From the IMG/VR virus record IMGVR_UViG_3300027852_000145, positions 1 to 27,211 of that record: 27,211 nucleotides of DNA; one strand, given 5' to 3'. Origin of the DNA: a virus. Below the pieces are notes generated by a model, which saw only the letters and a program-made list of their open reading frames with translations, was not told the origin of the DNA and searched no databases. Position 1 is the stretch's first letter. Every line of letters begins with the position of its first letter. Positions 1 to 7,751 of the stretch are shown piece after piece. Position numbers and translations under genes: made by a program.

Positions 1-777
1 TCCTGGGTAGTATTCATAATCCTTATCCACCCCAAAGAACGGCAGGAAGGTCCTGTAATCATTTGCATGGGCAAGCCGAACCTGCCCCGCGTATTTGTAA
101 CAGCACTCATAGATGACCCCGGAAGGCTTTTTAACTGGATCTGGAGTCCATGTGGTATCTGGCTTTCCTCTCCACCAGAGTAAGCTATCAACAATTTTTA
201 TATGGTACTTATTCACCTCGTATCCGCTGCCGTTATAGACTCTTGCGATTAGCCTCGCTATGCTTATCAACTCCTTCCTATCTGTAGCTTTATCTAAGGC
301 CCTCAATTCATCATCAATACCAGAAGCCTTGATGAACTCAATTACAGCATCCAGTTGGTTCGCTTCACTTTCAGCAAATGCAGACACCATTTGTTCTGCG
401 GTGTGATACCCGACCATCCGGTAGTTAAGCCCTAATACTTGACCCAACCCCCAGGAGCAACTTAACAGAGCCGCTTCAGGGTGATACTCATAAGCCTTTA
501 CCAGTCGTGCATAGTTGTTTTTATAATTCCGCCGCCACTTGGGATAGGCCAGTCCTTTTTTAACCGCATCCCGGCGCAATGCTCTCGGTAAAGAGCGGTA
601 GTAACAATGCTCTTCAAACAGGCGGATTACTCCATGCTTGTCAAAACCAACGCCACGCGACTCTGTATCCAATATGGAATGAATAACATCTTCGCCGACA
701 CCGATTTTATACCCGATTCTTGGTATATCGTAATCAGTAAGTTTTTTGCCCCGGCCTGACCAAGGATACGCGCTCAT
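1..777 (-). CDS. N-acetylmuramidase endolysin (DUF3380 type), C-terminus beyond window
   Basis: This frame is open from ATG at 777 to the window edge, giving 259 residues without a stop. The translation fits the DUF3380 N-acetylmuramidase family, which cleaves peptidoglycan glycan strands. A candidate catalytic Glu39 lies in DTESRG, followed by LFEEH at 53-57, the family-typical SWGLGQVLG at 108-116, and YNGSGY at 181-186. The muramidase domain appears complete by about residue 205. Residues 206-259 begin a linker or second domain, possibly wall-binding, whose end is not visible. The start is supported by AAGGAG about nine bases upstream. That ribosome site lies inside the first codons of the divergent plus-strand gene. 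No signal peptide is seen, so export probably depends on the holin. Family assignment is from recognised motifs only. Confidence 0.85.
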   Translation of the reverse strand, partial: MSAYPWSGRGKKLTDYDIPRIGYKIGVGEDVIHSILDTESRGVGFDKHGVIRLFEEHCYYRSLPRALRRDAVKKGLAYPKWRRNYKNNYARLVKAYEYHPEAALLSCSWGLGQVLGLNYRMVGYHTAEQMVSAFAESEANQLDAVIEFIKASGIDDELRALDKATDRKELISIARLIARVYNGSGYEVNKYHIKIVDSLLWWRGKPDTTWTPDPVKKPSGVIYECCYKYAGQVRLAHANDYRTFLPFFGVDKDYEYYPG

Positions 778-785
778 GTTATAAT
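756..785 (+). promoter_or_regulatory. Candidate sigma70 promoter for the plus-strand nuclease gene
   Basis: A perfect -10 hexamer TATAAT lies at 780-785, with CTGACC (4 of 6 matches to TTGACA) at 756-761 and an 18-base spacer. Transcription would begin near 791-793, at the ATG at 793. The mRNA would then be leaderless or nearly so. The element straddles the start codon (775-777) of the divergent lysin gene. This is sequence evidence only. Confidence 0.45.
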
Positions 786-792
786 GCTCCTT

Positions 793-1272
793 ATGCCAAA
801 TAGACTCATTGATCGTACTGGCCAAATCTTTGGCCGCTTGACTGTTATTGTCAGAGCCAAAAATAAAAATGGCCGCACAGCCTGGAAATGCCTTTGCGAT
901 TGTGGAAACGAACACATTGCTCTAGGGGATAACCTTAAAGGTGGAAGCGTTCAATCCTGCGGATGTCTCGCTATTGATAGCGTCAGAGAAAGAAGTATTA
1001 CCCATGGCATGGACGGAACCCCCGAATACAGGTCATGGTGTTCGATGAAAAGGCGCTGCCTTGGTCCAAATCACCATAAATACCCAGATTATGGGGGTCG
1101 TGGCATTACTATCTGCGATAGGTGGGTAAACTCCTTCAGCACCTTCTATTCTGATATGGGGCCTCGGCCTGAAGGCAAGACCCTTGACCGCATTGACGGC
1201 AATGGTTCGTATACCCCCGAGAACTGCCGATGGGCTACTTCTTTAGAACAAAGACACAACCGAAGTAGATAA
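793..1272 (+). CDS. Homing-endonuclease-like phage protein (GRGI/CRWAT family), plus strand
   Basis: This is the only convincing plus-strand gene. It encodes 159 residues from ATG 793; an in-frame ATG at 784 would add three but falls inside the candidate -10 box. The N-terminus has the common phage module GQIFGRLTVI, then a probable zinc ribbon (Cys33, 35, 37, 56, 58). After it come YGGRGITICDRW and LDRIDGNGSYTPENCRWAT near 99-148. Such proteins recur singly in phage genomes and are usually annotated as HNH-like or AP2-type free-standing homing nucleases. No classical HNH triad is evident, so cleavage activity is unproven. It is wedged between two lysis genes, 8 bases from one stop, with its 5' end over the lysin ribosome site. 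This placement suggests a selfish insertion. Confidence 0.7.
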   Translation: MPNRLIDRTGQIFGRLTVIVRAKNKNGRTAWKCLCDCGNEHIALGDNLKGGSVQSCGCLAIDSVRERSITHGMDGTPEYRSWCSMKRRCLGPNHHKYPDYGGRGITICDRWVNSFSTFYSDMGPRPEGKTLDRIDGNGSYTPENCRWATSLEQRHNRSR

Positions 1273-1280
1273 CACGCCCC

Positions 1281-1514
1281 TCATCTACCTGGCTTCCTGT
1301 TAACTGGTCTTGCTGGTGGCTGCTTGGCCTTTGCCTTCAATCGCATTTCCATTTCATTAAGCTGGACCTGCATACGGATTATTTCTTGTTGCCGAGCCAA
1401 CAAAACATCTACGGCTGACAATCTTTGGTCTTGCTCTCGCTGCCAATCAGCTGCATAGACCAAAGCACAACCCATAGCCCCGATAAGGATCTTAATAATG
1501 GTCTCTGTTTTCAT
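1281..1514 (-). CDS. Small one-helix membrane protein of the lysis cassette (spanin-like)
   Basis: The protein has 77 residues. A hydrophobic segment at about residues 6-22 is followed by a Glu/Gln/Arg-rich stretch likely to form a coiled coil, and then a Pro/Arg-rich tail. This is the layout of inner-membrane spanins (Rz type), but it is much shorter than lambda Rz, and no nested Rz1-like lipoprotein frame was recognised. The ATG at 1514 is chosen over the GTG at 1520 because it forms an ATGA overlap with the stop of the upstream peptidase gene. Its position between a peptidase and a muramidase supports a lysis role, possibly as spanin or holin partner. No sequence family was recognised with certainty. 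Confidence 0.6.
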   Translation of the reverse strand: MKTETIIKILIGAMGCALVYAADWQREQDQRLSAVDVLLARQQEIIRMQVQLNEMEMRLKAKAKQPPARPVNRKPGR

Positions 1515-2032
1515 AGCCACTTATCCCAATCATCAGTTGGCTTCTGTTTACCCGGACTCCTGCGCCATCTTGATTCTGCCAATCGAAGATAAGGGGATAG
1601 AGATACATCCCTCGGAGATAGGTGGGAAGGCCTGCCGTGGAGCAGGTCTAAACCACCAACAGAAAAAGCTGTCAGCACTAACTCAGAGCAGAAATACTTA
1701 TCATCTGCAGGCTCATCACGCCTGGATAAAAATCTGGCGATAGCTCCAAAATCGTAATCCTTTCCGATTTGCTGCATTAAAAAAGTCTTAACCGCCTTCG
1801 TATTAAACTCGGGATCTATATCGTAAAAGTCTATCTTGGTTTTAGGGTCATGCCCTTCCCAAGGATCGCTGATGCGTCTTACGCCGCCTATATGCCACGC
1901 CTCAATTACTGTACCCGTATCCAGTTGGACGGCAACATGGGAATATATACTCCGAGTCTGCCATCTAATAGCCTTAGATACCCAGCCGCGTCCTTGGTAT
2001 AAGAGAATCCTCATTTTCTTGCTAAGGGCCAC
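1511..2032 (-). CDS. YiiX/YaeF-like permuted NlpC/P60 cysteine peptidase
   Basis: The 173-residue protein looks like the circularly permuted papain-like fold of the YiiX/YaeF group in the NlpC/P60 superfamily. SHV contains the candidate His32, VIEAW follows at about 42-46, and YFCSEL carries the candidate nucleophile Cys115 with Glu117. Family members act as amidases or peptidases on peptides or lipids. In this lysis cassette a role on peptidoglycan cross-links or in releasing anchored components is plausible but inferred. The GTG at 2032 is preferred because GAGGTG lies at proper spacing; the ATG at 2014 has no good ribosome site. It overlaps the previous gene by 11 bases and the next by 4, implying coupled translation. 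No signal peptide is seen. Confidence 0.72.
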   Translation of the reverse strand: MALSKKMRILLYQGRGWVSKAIRWQTRSIYSHVAVQLDTGTVIEAWHIGGVRRISDPWEGHDPKTKIDFYDIDPEFNTKAVKTFLMQQIGKDYDFGAIARFLSRRDEPADDKYFCSELVLTAFSVGGLDLLHGRPSHLSPRDVSLSPYLRLAESRWRRSPGKQKPTDDWDKWL

Positions 2033-2252
2033 ATTTCACCTCAATATCCTGGCGAAGAATTACCAGCGCCGCCATGCTAGCAACATGATCAGCCTCAACT
2101 ATCTGCTGTAGCTCTTCCAGCTTCTCAGCTTGAACAGGATGAATGTTCTGCATCTCCCGAGTGAAGGTGATCACCTGAATCTGTAGCACAATAGTTGCCA
2201 CCAACAGCACTGTAACCACACCCCACAAAATAAATTGCGGCTTACCAGTCAT
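2022..2252 (-). CDS. Small one-helix membrane protein, possible spanin or holin partner
   Basis: The protein has 76 residues. A strong hydrophobic helix at about residues 8-26 is followed by a roughly 50-residue, mostly helical hydrophilic domain ending in KCGP. This fits an N-in, C-out inner-membrane protein such as a short i-spanin or an accessory holin. The start ATG at 2252 has an excellent AGGAGG site and overlaps the stop of the holin gene as ATGA. With the 77-residue membrane protein downstream, the cassette contains two small one-helix proteins. The sequence cannot show which of them, if either, spans the envelope. No family was recognised. Confidence 0.6.
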   Translation of the reverse strand: MTGKPQFILWGVVTVLLVATIVLQIQVITFTREMQNIHPVQAEKLEELQQIVEADHVASMAALVILRQDIEVKCGP

Positions 2253-2563
2253 GTGGTCCTCCTCTCTTTGCGCAGATATTTATATAAGACATCTTCTAGG
2301 AGCTTGTACCCGACAGATGCAATGGCCGCAGAAGCCCCCAGAACCGCCAGAATCGGCGCATCAGGGATCAATAGCAGCACAGCCCCACTGCTGGCGCCCA
2401 GCCCTCCAGACACCAGTCCTTGACCCAGGATCTGCCTTACCTTGTGGTCTTTGTCCGCAACCAGCATCTGACCCATACCAATAACCGCACCTACAAACCA
2501 AGTCGCTAAGTGAGTAGCCCATCCAGACAATGCGCTTTGCGTTATTATTTCTTTTTCCGGCAT
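2249..2563 (-). CDS. Holin
   Basis: This is a 104-residue protein with a short polar N-terminus (MPEKEI). Hydrophobic segments lie at about residues 16-37 and 50-92, the latter probably two helices rich in Gly and Ala. A basic C-terminus ends in RKERRTT. Size and layout are typical of phage holins with two or three membrane helices, which make inner-membrane lesions that trigger lysis. The open frame extends upstream to 2608, but ATG 2563 is preferred: it has AAGGA upstream, and the extension would be read through the terminator hairpin. It is the first gene of the lysis cassette, and its stop overlaps the next start. The exact holin class is uncertain. Confidence 0.7.
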   Translation of the reverse strand: MPEKEIITQSALSGWATHLATWFVGAVIGMGQMLVADKDHKVRQILGQGLVSGGLGASSGAVLLLIPDAPILAVLGASAAIASVGYKLLEDVLYKYLRKERRTT

Positions 2564-2585
2564 TATTGCTGTCCTTGAGAAGCAC

Positions 2586-2606
2586 AAAAAGCCCCAAAAA
2601 TGGGGC
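2586..2606 (-). terminator. Intrinsic terminator between virion genes and lysis cassette
   Basis: A six-pair stem is formed by GCCCCA at 2591-2596 and TGGGGC at 2601-2606 with an AAAA loop. On the minus strand it is followed directly by TTTTT (2590-2586). It lies in the 122-base gap between the last virion gene and the holin. It would reduce or stop late transcripts unless they are antiterminated. On the plus strand no comparable U-tract follows. Confidence 0.75.
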
Positions 2607-2685
2607 AATGTGTTATATTTTCGGAATGGATGACTATACTGCTAGAGCGATTCTCGGCCCTCTCGGTGTCTTATTGCTTATTACT

Positions 2686-4368
2686 TTATTTCGTGGCGGT
2701 AAACAAACCCTGTCCCGCCGCTGGGACCAGGAAGGGCGTGGACTTCCGTATGTAATCGGCCATAAACTGGGCATGTGGTGGTCTAGACGATAACAGTCCC
2801 TGCATTAAGGCTGACCCCTTCTGTGAATACATTGGCATGAGAGGTGCGGTAAATAATCCACCAAGTCCGCCAGTGATTGGATTGGTCATCAAAGACCTAC
2901 CTGCCGTGCCAGAGTCAGGAACCTTGTTTGGTAGTGTTGCCTTTGCTTTTTCAGACAAGCCCTGCATCAAGGCGGTGCCCTCCGCAAAAGCACGTTTATC
3001 CTTGCTTTTATCAAGAGCGCGAACAGCATTTTGTAATTGAGCTGGAGTGAACAAACCCTCATCAGCGCCTAACCCTCCTGCCGCTCTCTGCACTCGCTTA
3101 AAATTGGCATAACCCGTATTGATCTTTTTCAGCTCTGCTGCATATTTTGGGTTGTTTCGAGCCAGCATGTCATCAAATGATTTTAGGACGGCCCCAAATG
3201 CATCTCCCAAGTCGCGCTGAAAAGGGTCTTGGCTATCACTAAATTTTTCAGCGTTCTTTCTTACGCTCTCTTGAATTGCCTTTAATGATTCACCTGACAT
3301 TTTACCATAAGGAGTGATTCGCTTAACTGTGTCGTAATTAATCCTTTTCCTAAAGATTTTAGCCAACTCTTCTGGGAGACCGTTATCAACCATATCTACA
3401 ATACGATCAAACTCACCCTGGAATTGATCGTCTATCTTTCCAGACATTTTGGATAACAGGCCATCATAGGCATTGCCAAGCTCTTTTCTTGCATAGGCAA
3501 CTGCCTGACGGGACTCCATGTTTCCTGGCACTTTTTTATCTATGGGTGCAAGAGATCGATTGATAGCAGCGTCATTAAACTCTTTATACCCACGCATTCT
3601 GGCGGTTTCAATCGTCTTTCCAGTAAACGGAACACTGGTAAGTTTATCTTCAACATCTTTCCACATCCCCCCCAATCTCTGCCCAACAGTGGTTTTAATG
3701 CCTTCCAAATTTAATGCCTTTACCCCTTTGTCAATCTGAGGCGCAACAACTCTGGCAACACCGCCAGTAATAAGAGGAACAGCGCCACCACCAACGGCGC
3801 CTAGTTGTGCCTGGGCTCCCTTTTCGCTCCATAAATCATCTGAATAAGCTGGCTGGCCTAAGACCGCCAGACCAGCACCACCCATAGCATTAGCAGCAAC
3901 TCTACCGCCAAGACTCGCAGCTTGGGGGATGCGGGAAGCAGCAGCAACATTAGCTGGGTTAAACACATTACCAGCCAGCCTAGCCCAATCAATCCCTGCC
4001 TCTCCTGCTTGCGCTCTGCTCTGCTGGTATGCCTGTTCTTGCTGTTTGATCTGCTGATCAATGCCTCCGGCAGGCAACGGGTCTCCAAGCCCGTACTGCG
4101 CTGCTTTATTGTGGAGCCAGTTAACGCCAGATACTAAGGGGTCAGGCAAAACCTTGCTCAGTAATTGAGCGGAGGCATCCAATGGATCACGCAGCCCCTT
4201 CACAAACCCACTAGGAGGCGCTGACGCCCTGGCAGGCGGCTGTGGCTGGCTTCCAGCTCCTTGGTAGTTATTCTGCGCGTATGTAAGCACATCCTGCTCA
4301 GAAGATCCTTCTGGAGCAGTTATCTCGTACTCATTACCATCTGGTGCTGTAATGACAAATACCGGCAT
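2686..4368 (-). CDS. Large internal/ejection-type virion protein
   Basis: The 560-residue protein starts with a short module seen at the N-terminus of many phage virion proteins (APDGNEYEITAPEG, about residues 8-21). Next come a Pro/Gln/Ala-rich linker and a Gly/Ala-rich stretch near 130-200 that may interact with membranes. A largely helical body with many Lys, Arg and Glu completes it. Size, position at the end of the structural operon and composition suit a podovirus internal or DNA-ejection protein, but no specific family was recognised. ATG 4368 has GGAGGAAG upstream, just after the previous stop; the open frame continues upstream to 4428 without a better start. The gene ends 122 bases before the holin and a terminator follows. 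Confidence 0.6.
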   Translation of the reverse strand: MPVFVITAPDGNEYEITAPEGSSEQDVLTYAQNNYQGAGSQPQPPARASAPPSGFVKGLRDPLDASAQLLSKVLPDPLVSGVNWLHNKAAQYGLGDPLPAGGIDQQIKQQEQAYQQSRAQAGEAGIDWARLAGNVFNPANVAAASRIPQAASLGGRVAANAMGGAGLAVLGQPAYSDDLWSEKGAQAQLGAVGGGAVPLITGGVARVVAPQIDKGVKALNLEGIKTTVGQRLGGMWKDVEDKLTSVPFTGKTIETARMRGYKEFNDAAINRSLAPIDKKVPGNMESRQAVAYARKELGNAYDGLLSKMSGKIDDQFQGEFDRIVDMVDNGLPEELAKIFRKRINYDTVKRITPYGKMSGESLKAIQESVRKNAEKFSDSQDPFQRDLGDAFGAVLKSFDDMLARNNPKYAAELKKINTGYANFKRVQRAAGGLGADEGLFTPAQLQNAVRALDKSKDKRAFAEGTALMQGLSEKAKATLPNKVPDSGTAGRSLMTNPITGGLGGLFTAPLMPMYSQKGSALMQGLLSSRPPHAQFMADYIRKSTPFLVPAAGQGLFTATK

Positions 4369-4369
4369 C

Positions 4370-5449
4370 TCACTTCCTCCGAATAGACCAGCCGTCCTGG
4401 GTTGCGGGATCGACCTGCCCTCCACCACCTAAGTAGCTAGACAGATCATTCTGATCGACATAGGACCAAACAGCCTCTTGAATTTCCATGGATGACTTAT
4501 TAGCTCGCTGCATACGTCTCACCATGCGGGACAAGTCTGCATCGCGCTTGGCTTTAGACTTCTTCCATGCAAGGATAGCCCTGTTGCCTTCTGGCGTGTT
4601 GCCGTAGTTGGCAGAATACTGGGTAAATAGATCCATCTCTTTCTCAGAGACCGCGCCCTTGGTTTCAGCAACCCTAGCCATGATCTGGTCACCAAGTAGA
4701 ACGCGCAACTCTTCAGATGACCCAATCTTATCCCAGTCAACACTAAACCCCATCCTGCCGGCCAGCCTTTTGCCCTCCATGATCGACTGTTCAAGCGGCC
4801 CAGTTGGAACTTTCTCAAGTAGCTTAATAGCTCGCTCATAGTTGCCGATGTCCTTCTGTGCGCTATGACCCTGCGACAGAACCCCGGCATTAAATTTACG
4901 CGCTCCAGTGGCCCTGGAAAGAACGTCTTCACGCTTGATCTCCTGATCGGTTGGTAGGCGCTGTTTAGCGGTATTGACCTGTATTGCCCCAGCAGTCTTG
5001 AGCCGTTCCTGACCTGCTATGTAGTTAGGGTCATATTCCCACTGACCATCGACCCCGGCCCTCATCCCAGTCGGAAGTTTTGGCTGAGTAGGCGCATATT
5101 TTTGCTTAAGCATAGACTCAGCAATGCCGGGATATGCCTGGGCTATCTGGCCTATTTGCGGGTTATCTGCAAACAGTGCCGTCTGAGCATGTCTCTGACT
5201 CTGCGCTCGACCCATCTGCCCCCGCATCTGTTGCATCCGCAAGTCGCGCATTTGCTGTTGGGCATCAAACTGCTGCTGCTGCATAGACCTTTGCTGTTCC
5301 TGCTGCTGCTGCGCCATCTGAAGTCGCTGCTGCTGGCCCAGACCAAGCAATCCGGACTGAATGCCCCGGCCTATATTGCCCTGTGCGCCCAGAATCCCGG
5401 CTCCCATCTGGAAAAGAGGATTCTGCAAGTAATCATATTTGTTAGCCAT
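4370..5449 (-). CDS. Gln-rich virion/internal protein
   Basis: The protein has 359 residues. The N-terminus has a Gly/Leu-rich segment (about 15-38). It is followed by a strongly Gln/Met/Arg-rich region at about 39-85 encoded by CAG/CTG-type triplet runs. The remainder is helical and charged. Proteins of this type, with low-complexity Gln stretches, are common beside podovirus internal virion genes. The function is inferred only from position between two other probable internal proteins. The start ATG at 5449 shares one base with the previous stop (TAATG), and the next gene starts two bases after this stop. Confidence 0.55.
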   Translation of the reverse strand: MANKYDYLQNPLFQMGAGILGAQGNIGRGIQSGLLGLGQQQRLQMAQQQQEQQRSMQQQQFDAQQQMRDLRMQQMRGQMGRAQSQRHAQTALFADNPQIGQIAQAYPGIAESMLKQKYAPTQPKLPTGMRAGVDGQWEYDPNYIAGQERLKTAGAIQVNTAKQRLPTDQEIKREDVLSRATGARKFNAGVLSQGHSAQKDIGNYERAIKLLEKVPTGPLEQSIMEGKRLAGRMGFSVDWDKIGSSEELRVLLGDQIMARVAETKGAVSEKEMDLFTQYSANYGNTPEGNRAILAWKKSKAKRDADLSRMVRRMQRANKSSMEIQEAVWSYVDQNDLSSYLGGGGQVDPATQDGWSIRRK

Positions 5450-6348
5450 TATCTAAACCCCCATCCTGAAGTAGGAGCCATCATGGTTCCCATTGGAACG
5501 GAAGGAGCACCGCCGCCGAACAACCCACCCGCCCCACTCATAGCCATCATCGGGTTACCGGACATCATTCCCAGGCCCATCATCCCGGCCCCAAGGACAT
5601 TTCCGAACATATTGCTCGGTTGTTTTGATGTGCTTGTAGTCGTTCCATACCCGGCGCCACCACCCAATAAGCTGTTGTATCGGCTCAATCGATCCCAAGG
5701 CTCGGTCTGCTCAAAATCATGTCTAGCAACAGCCTCATCGATGCCCCGCTGGTCTTCAGCTCGCATCTGACCGCCTATCTGCTGCTGTACCTGACCAGGC
5801 ATCATTCCAAGCTGTGCCATCTGAGGAGACATTCCCATGGCCGCGCTCTGCGCCTGCAAGCCCTGACCATATGCTCCGCCATACAAGTCAGCCAAGGAGC
5901 TACCAAGAGCCTCCTGGGTGCCTCTGGCGGCTATTCCCTGTGCTACCCCATGTCTGCTGGAGCCGGTTTGTCCTGCGCCCATCATCTGGTCTCTGATCCC
6001 GGGCATAAGTTGCTCATTAAAGTTACGGCCAAGCCTGTTCTGGATAACATCGGCTTGGGCAGATAGATATGGGTTGTTGGCTACATCAGGAGCCTGCAAG
6101 GCGCTCAACTGTGCCTGCTGGGCCGCTCCGACCTGGTTACCCAACCCCCCCCCGGCATAATCCAACTGGGACTGCATGCCCTGTTGCTGAAGCGGGTCCA
6201 TGCCGGCATAGGTCTGGCCTGGGAAAAATTGCTGTGGTTGGCCCGACAACTCTTCAGCTCCACCGAAAACATTCCTTAGATGTGGCTGGACCCCGGCCCA
6301 AGGAGAGGATGTTTGAGTTGATGTCTGTTTGCTGCTCTTGCCGCCCAT
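5449..6348 (-). CDS. Gly/Met/Gln-rich virion protein
   Basis: The 299-residue protein has a polar Ser/Thr/Lys N-terminus (MGGKSSKQTSTQTSSPWAG), a Gln/Ala-rich helical middle, and a Gly/Met-rich hydrophobic C-terminal tail from about residue 240. Proteins with this composition lie next to GNAT-like and internal virion genes in many podoviruses. They are thought to be internal or ejected, possibly membrane-interacting through the Gly/Met tail. That role is an inference. The start ATG has GGAGAT seven bases upstream. It is one base from the previous stop and overlaps the next start by one base. Confidence 0.55.
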   Translation of the reverse strand: MGGKSSKQTSTQTSSPWAGVQPHLRNVFGGAEELSGQPQQFFPGQTYAGMDPLQQQGMQSQLDYAGGGLGNQVGAAQQAQLSALQAPDVANNPYLSAQADVIQNRLGRNFNEQLMPGIRDQMMGAGQTGSSRHGVAQGIAARGTQEALGSSLADLYGGAYGQGLQAQSAAMGMSPQMAQLGMMPGQVQQQIGGQMRAEDQRGIDEAVARHDFEQTEPWDRLSRYNSLLGGGAGYGTTTSTSKQPSNMFGNVLGAGMMGLGMMSGNPMMAMSGAGGLFGGGAPSVPMGTMMAPTSGWGFR

Positions 6349-6349
6349 G

Positions 6350-6787
6350 TTATATCTCCACCGTGAAGTTTAGTTGGTGTTCAAATTCATTGTGTTCCAC
6401 TCTCTTTAAAGCTCGCAGCCAGCCCTTCCGTCCACCACCAGCCATGCCCTTACATCCATGCGCCTTAGCGTACCTCTTAAACAAGCCCCACGCCTGCGGT
6501 AACCACTTACCTAAGTTGCGTCCACCAACCAGATAAATCGTGAATTCCTTATACCCGGTAGGGTGCGGAGTTATGTGGGTGATGAATACGCAGTCTATAA
6601 TCTCCGCCTGACTGCAGGCCACCCAGCATTGCCACTCCTGCTTTATACAATTATCAAGAACATCATTAGCCGAGTAATATTTATCTGCCCCCGTGCGCTC
6701 CAGCGGCTTCTGGATGAGGTTTATAAGTTGATCCTGGTAGGAACGGATGTGTTCAGGCAATAAGCCTGATACTACAGTCTCAGTCAT
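6350..6787 (-). CDS. GNAT-fold-like phage protein in the virion operon
   Basis: The protein has 145 residues. The pattern WVACSQAEIIDCVFITHI, then a strand FTIYLVGG, then KYAKAHGCKGMA-type helix-strand with GRKGWLRAL, resembles the GNAT-like proteins found beside internal virion genes in many podoviruses. That group includes T7 gp13-like positions. The acetyl-CoA P-loop is not clear, so an enzymatic role is doubtful; a structural or chaperone role is equally possible. ATG 6787 overlaps the upstream stop by eight bases (ATGACTGA) and has no clear ribosome site. This suggests re-initiation and rules out the longer frame beginning at 6820. Confidence in the fold is moderate. Confidence 0.5.
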   Translation of the reverse strand: MTETVVSGLLPEHIRSYQDQLINLIQKPLERTGADKYYSANDVLDNCIKQEWQCWVACSQAEIIDCVFITHITPHPTGYKEFTIYLVGGRNLGKWLPQAWGLFKRYAKAHGCKGMAGGGRKGWLRALKRVEHNEFEHQLNFTVEI

Positions 6788-7751
6788 CAACCAGTAAAAG
6801 ATCAAAGCCAGCCGAAACATCAGATACCCCGCCCTGTGAATACGCGGTTATATACAGGTCTGTTTTTTCTGCGTAAGAAGGTAATAATTTGTATTCTTTA
6901 TCAAATACAGAAGCCCCCGCAAGAGCTAGCCCAAATGCTAATTTTAATTTAGGGGCATATCCATTTGTGTTGTCTTGCGACCATAATTTACAAACTGCGC
7001 CGTCTGGACTGTTAGCAGACGACTTGTTCAGCGTTCCATACACATAGAATAAATATGCCGTTTTCCCTGCCGGAACGGTATAAACAGACATCAGAGTTTG
7101 ATTGTTCCCCGCCAGGATAGTTGCATAATCTTGGGTATCTCCAACATTATGAACTGATATGTCGTCTCCTGCGGTTACAGTGTCGTTAACCTCCAGCCTG
7201 TACGATCTTTTTAGCGCAGTAGACAAAGTGACCGGCGTTGAGCTATCAGAGCCATCTAAAACCACTGATTGAACCACCTTAGCCCAACTCGTATCCAATC
7301 CCTCTACTTGTACAGACAACCCTCTGTCTGCTGCTTGGTCAGTTGCTTGTGATATATGCGTAATATCTGCTGTTGCAGGTAAAACTAAAGTCCCACCTCC
7401 GTCTGCAACAACCTCTGTAGTACCTGATGCTACTGCAATATTCTCACCAAACTTATTTACTATCGAGTGGCCAGGGATAAGGCCCTTTGCAACATCTAAA
7501 AGGAATTGTCCTGAACTCATTAATATCCACCTATCGTTAACTCGTACATAAAGCCCCTCGCCAGCCCCAGGGTCCCAGTCTGTACCATCTGCATACACCA
7601 CCATGCCATCTTCCAACTTGGCAGGCTCCGCATGCAGTTCATCATGGGTGTGAGTCTGGTCCAAAGATGCTGCGATGCGTGGAAGTTCCCGCATAATATA
7701 CTCTGGGATCTCGGCGGGGTTCTGAGGACATTGCTCTGGAACATACTTCAT
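6780..7751 (-). CDS. Tail/fibre-type virion protein with jelly-roll-like C-terminus
   Basis: The protein has 323 residues. The N-terminal 80 residues contain a module common to phage structural proteins (ELHAEPAKLEDGMVVYADG, then GLYVRVNDRWILM). It is commonly found attached to fibre or decoration domains. Residues from about 95 are beta-rich with many Thr, Val, Asp and Gly. The C-terminal part (from about 220, SVYTVPAGKTAYLFYVYG) resembles a jelly-roll or receptor-binding type domain. It follows the hub gene with an ATGA overlap and precedes the GNAT-like gene. A tail-fibre or decoration role is inferred; no enzymatic motif is seen. Confidence 0.55.
   Translation of the reverse strand: MKYVPEQCPQNPAEIPEYIMRELPRIAASLDQTHTHDELHAEPAKLEDGMVVYADGTDWDPGAGEGLYVRVNDRWILMSSGQFLLDVAKGLIPGHSIVNKFGENIAVASGTTEVVADGGGTLVLPATADITHISQATDQAADRGLSVQVEGLDTSWAKVVQSVVLDGSDSSTPVTLSTALKRSYRLEVNDTVTAGDDISVHNVGDTQDYATILAGNNQTLMSVYTVPAGKTAYLFYVYGTLNKSSANSPDGAVCKLWSQDNTNGYAPKLKLAFGLALAGASVFDKEYKLLPSYAEKTDLYITAYSQGGVSDVSAGFDLLLVDD

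Noticed and set aside
2564-2608. Upstream extension of the holin frame to 2608
   Set aside because: It would include the terminator hairpin and its start lacks a ribosome site; ATG 2563 has AAGGA.
2626-2793. Plus-strand frame beginning MDDYTARAILGPLGVLLLIT (55 codons, one hydrophobic helix)
   Set aside because: It overlaps the end of the large virion gene on the opposite strand and has no ribosome site or good promoter. It was kept out of the features, although a tiny membrane protein cannot be excluded.
5230-5335. CTG/TGC-rich triplet run, possible repeat element
   Set aside because: It is codon-level Gln/Met/Arg low complexity within a virion gene, not an independent repeat element.
5102-5770. 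Long plus-strand open frame of 222 codons
   Set aside because: It is antisense to the Gln-rich and Gly-rich virion genes, with Leu/His/Pro runs that mirror CAG/CTG codons. No start signal is seen.
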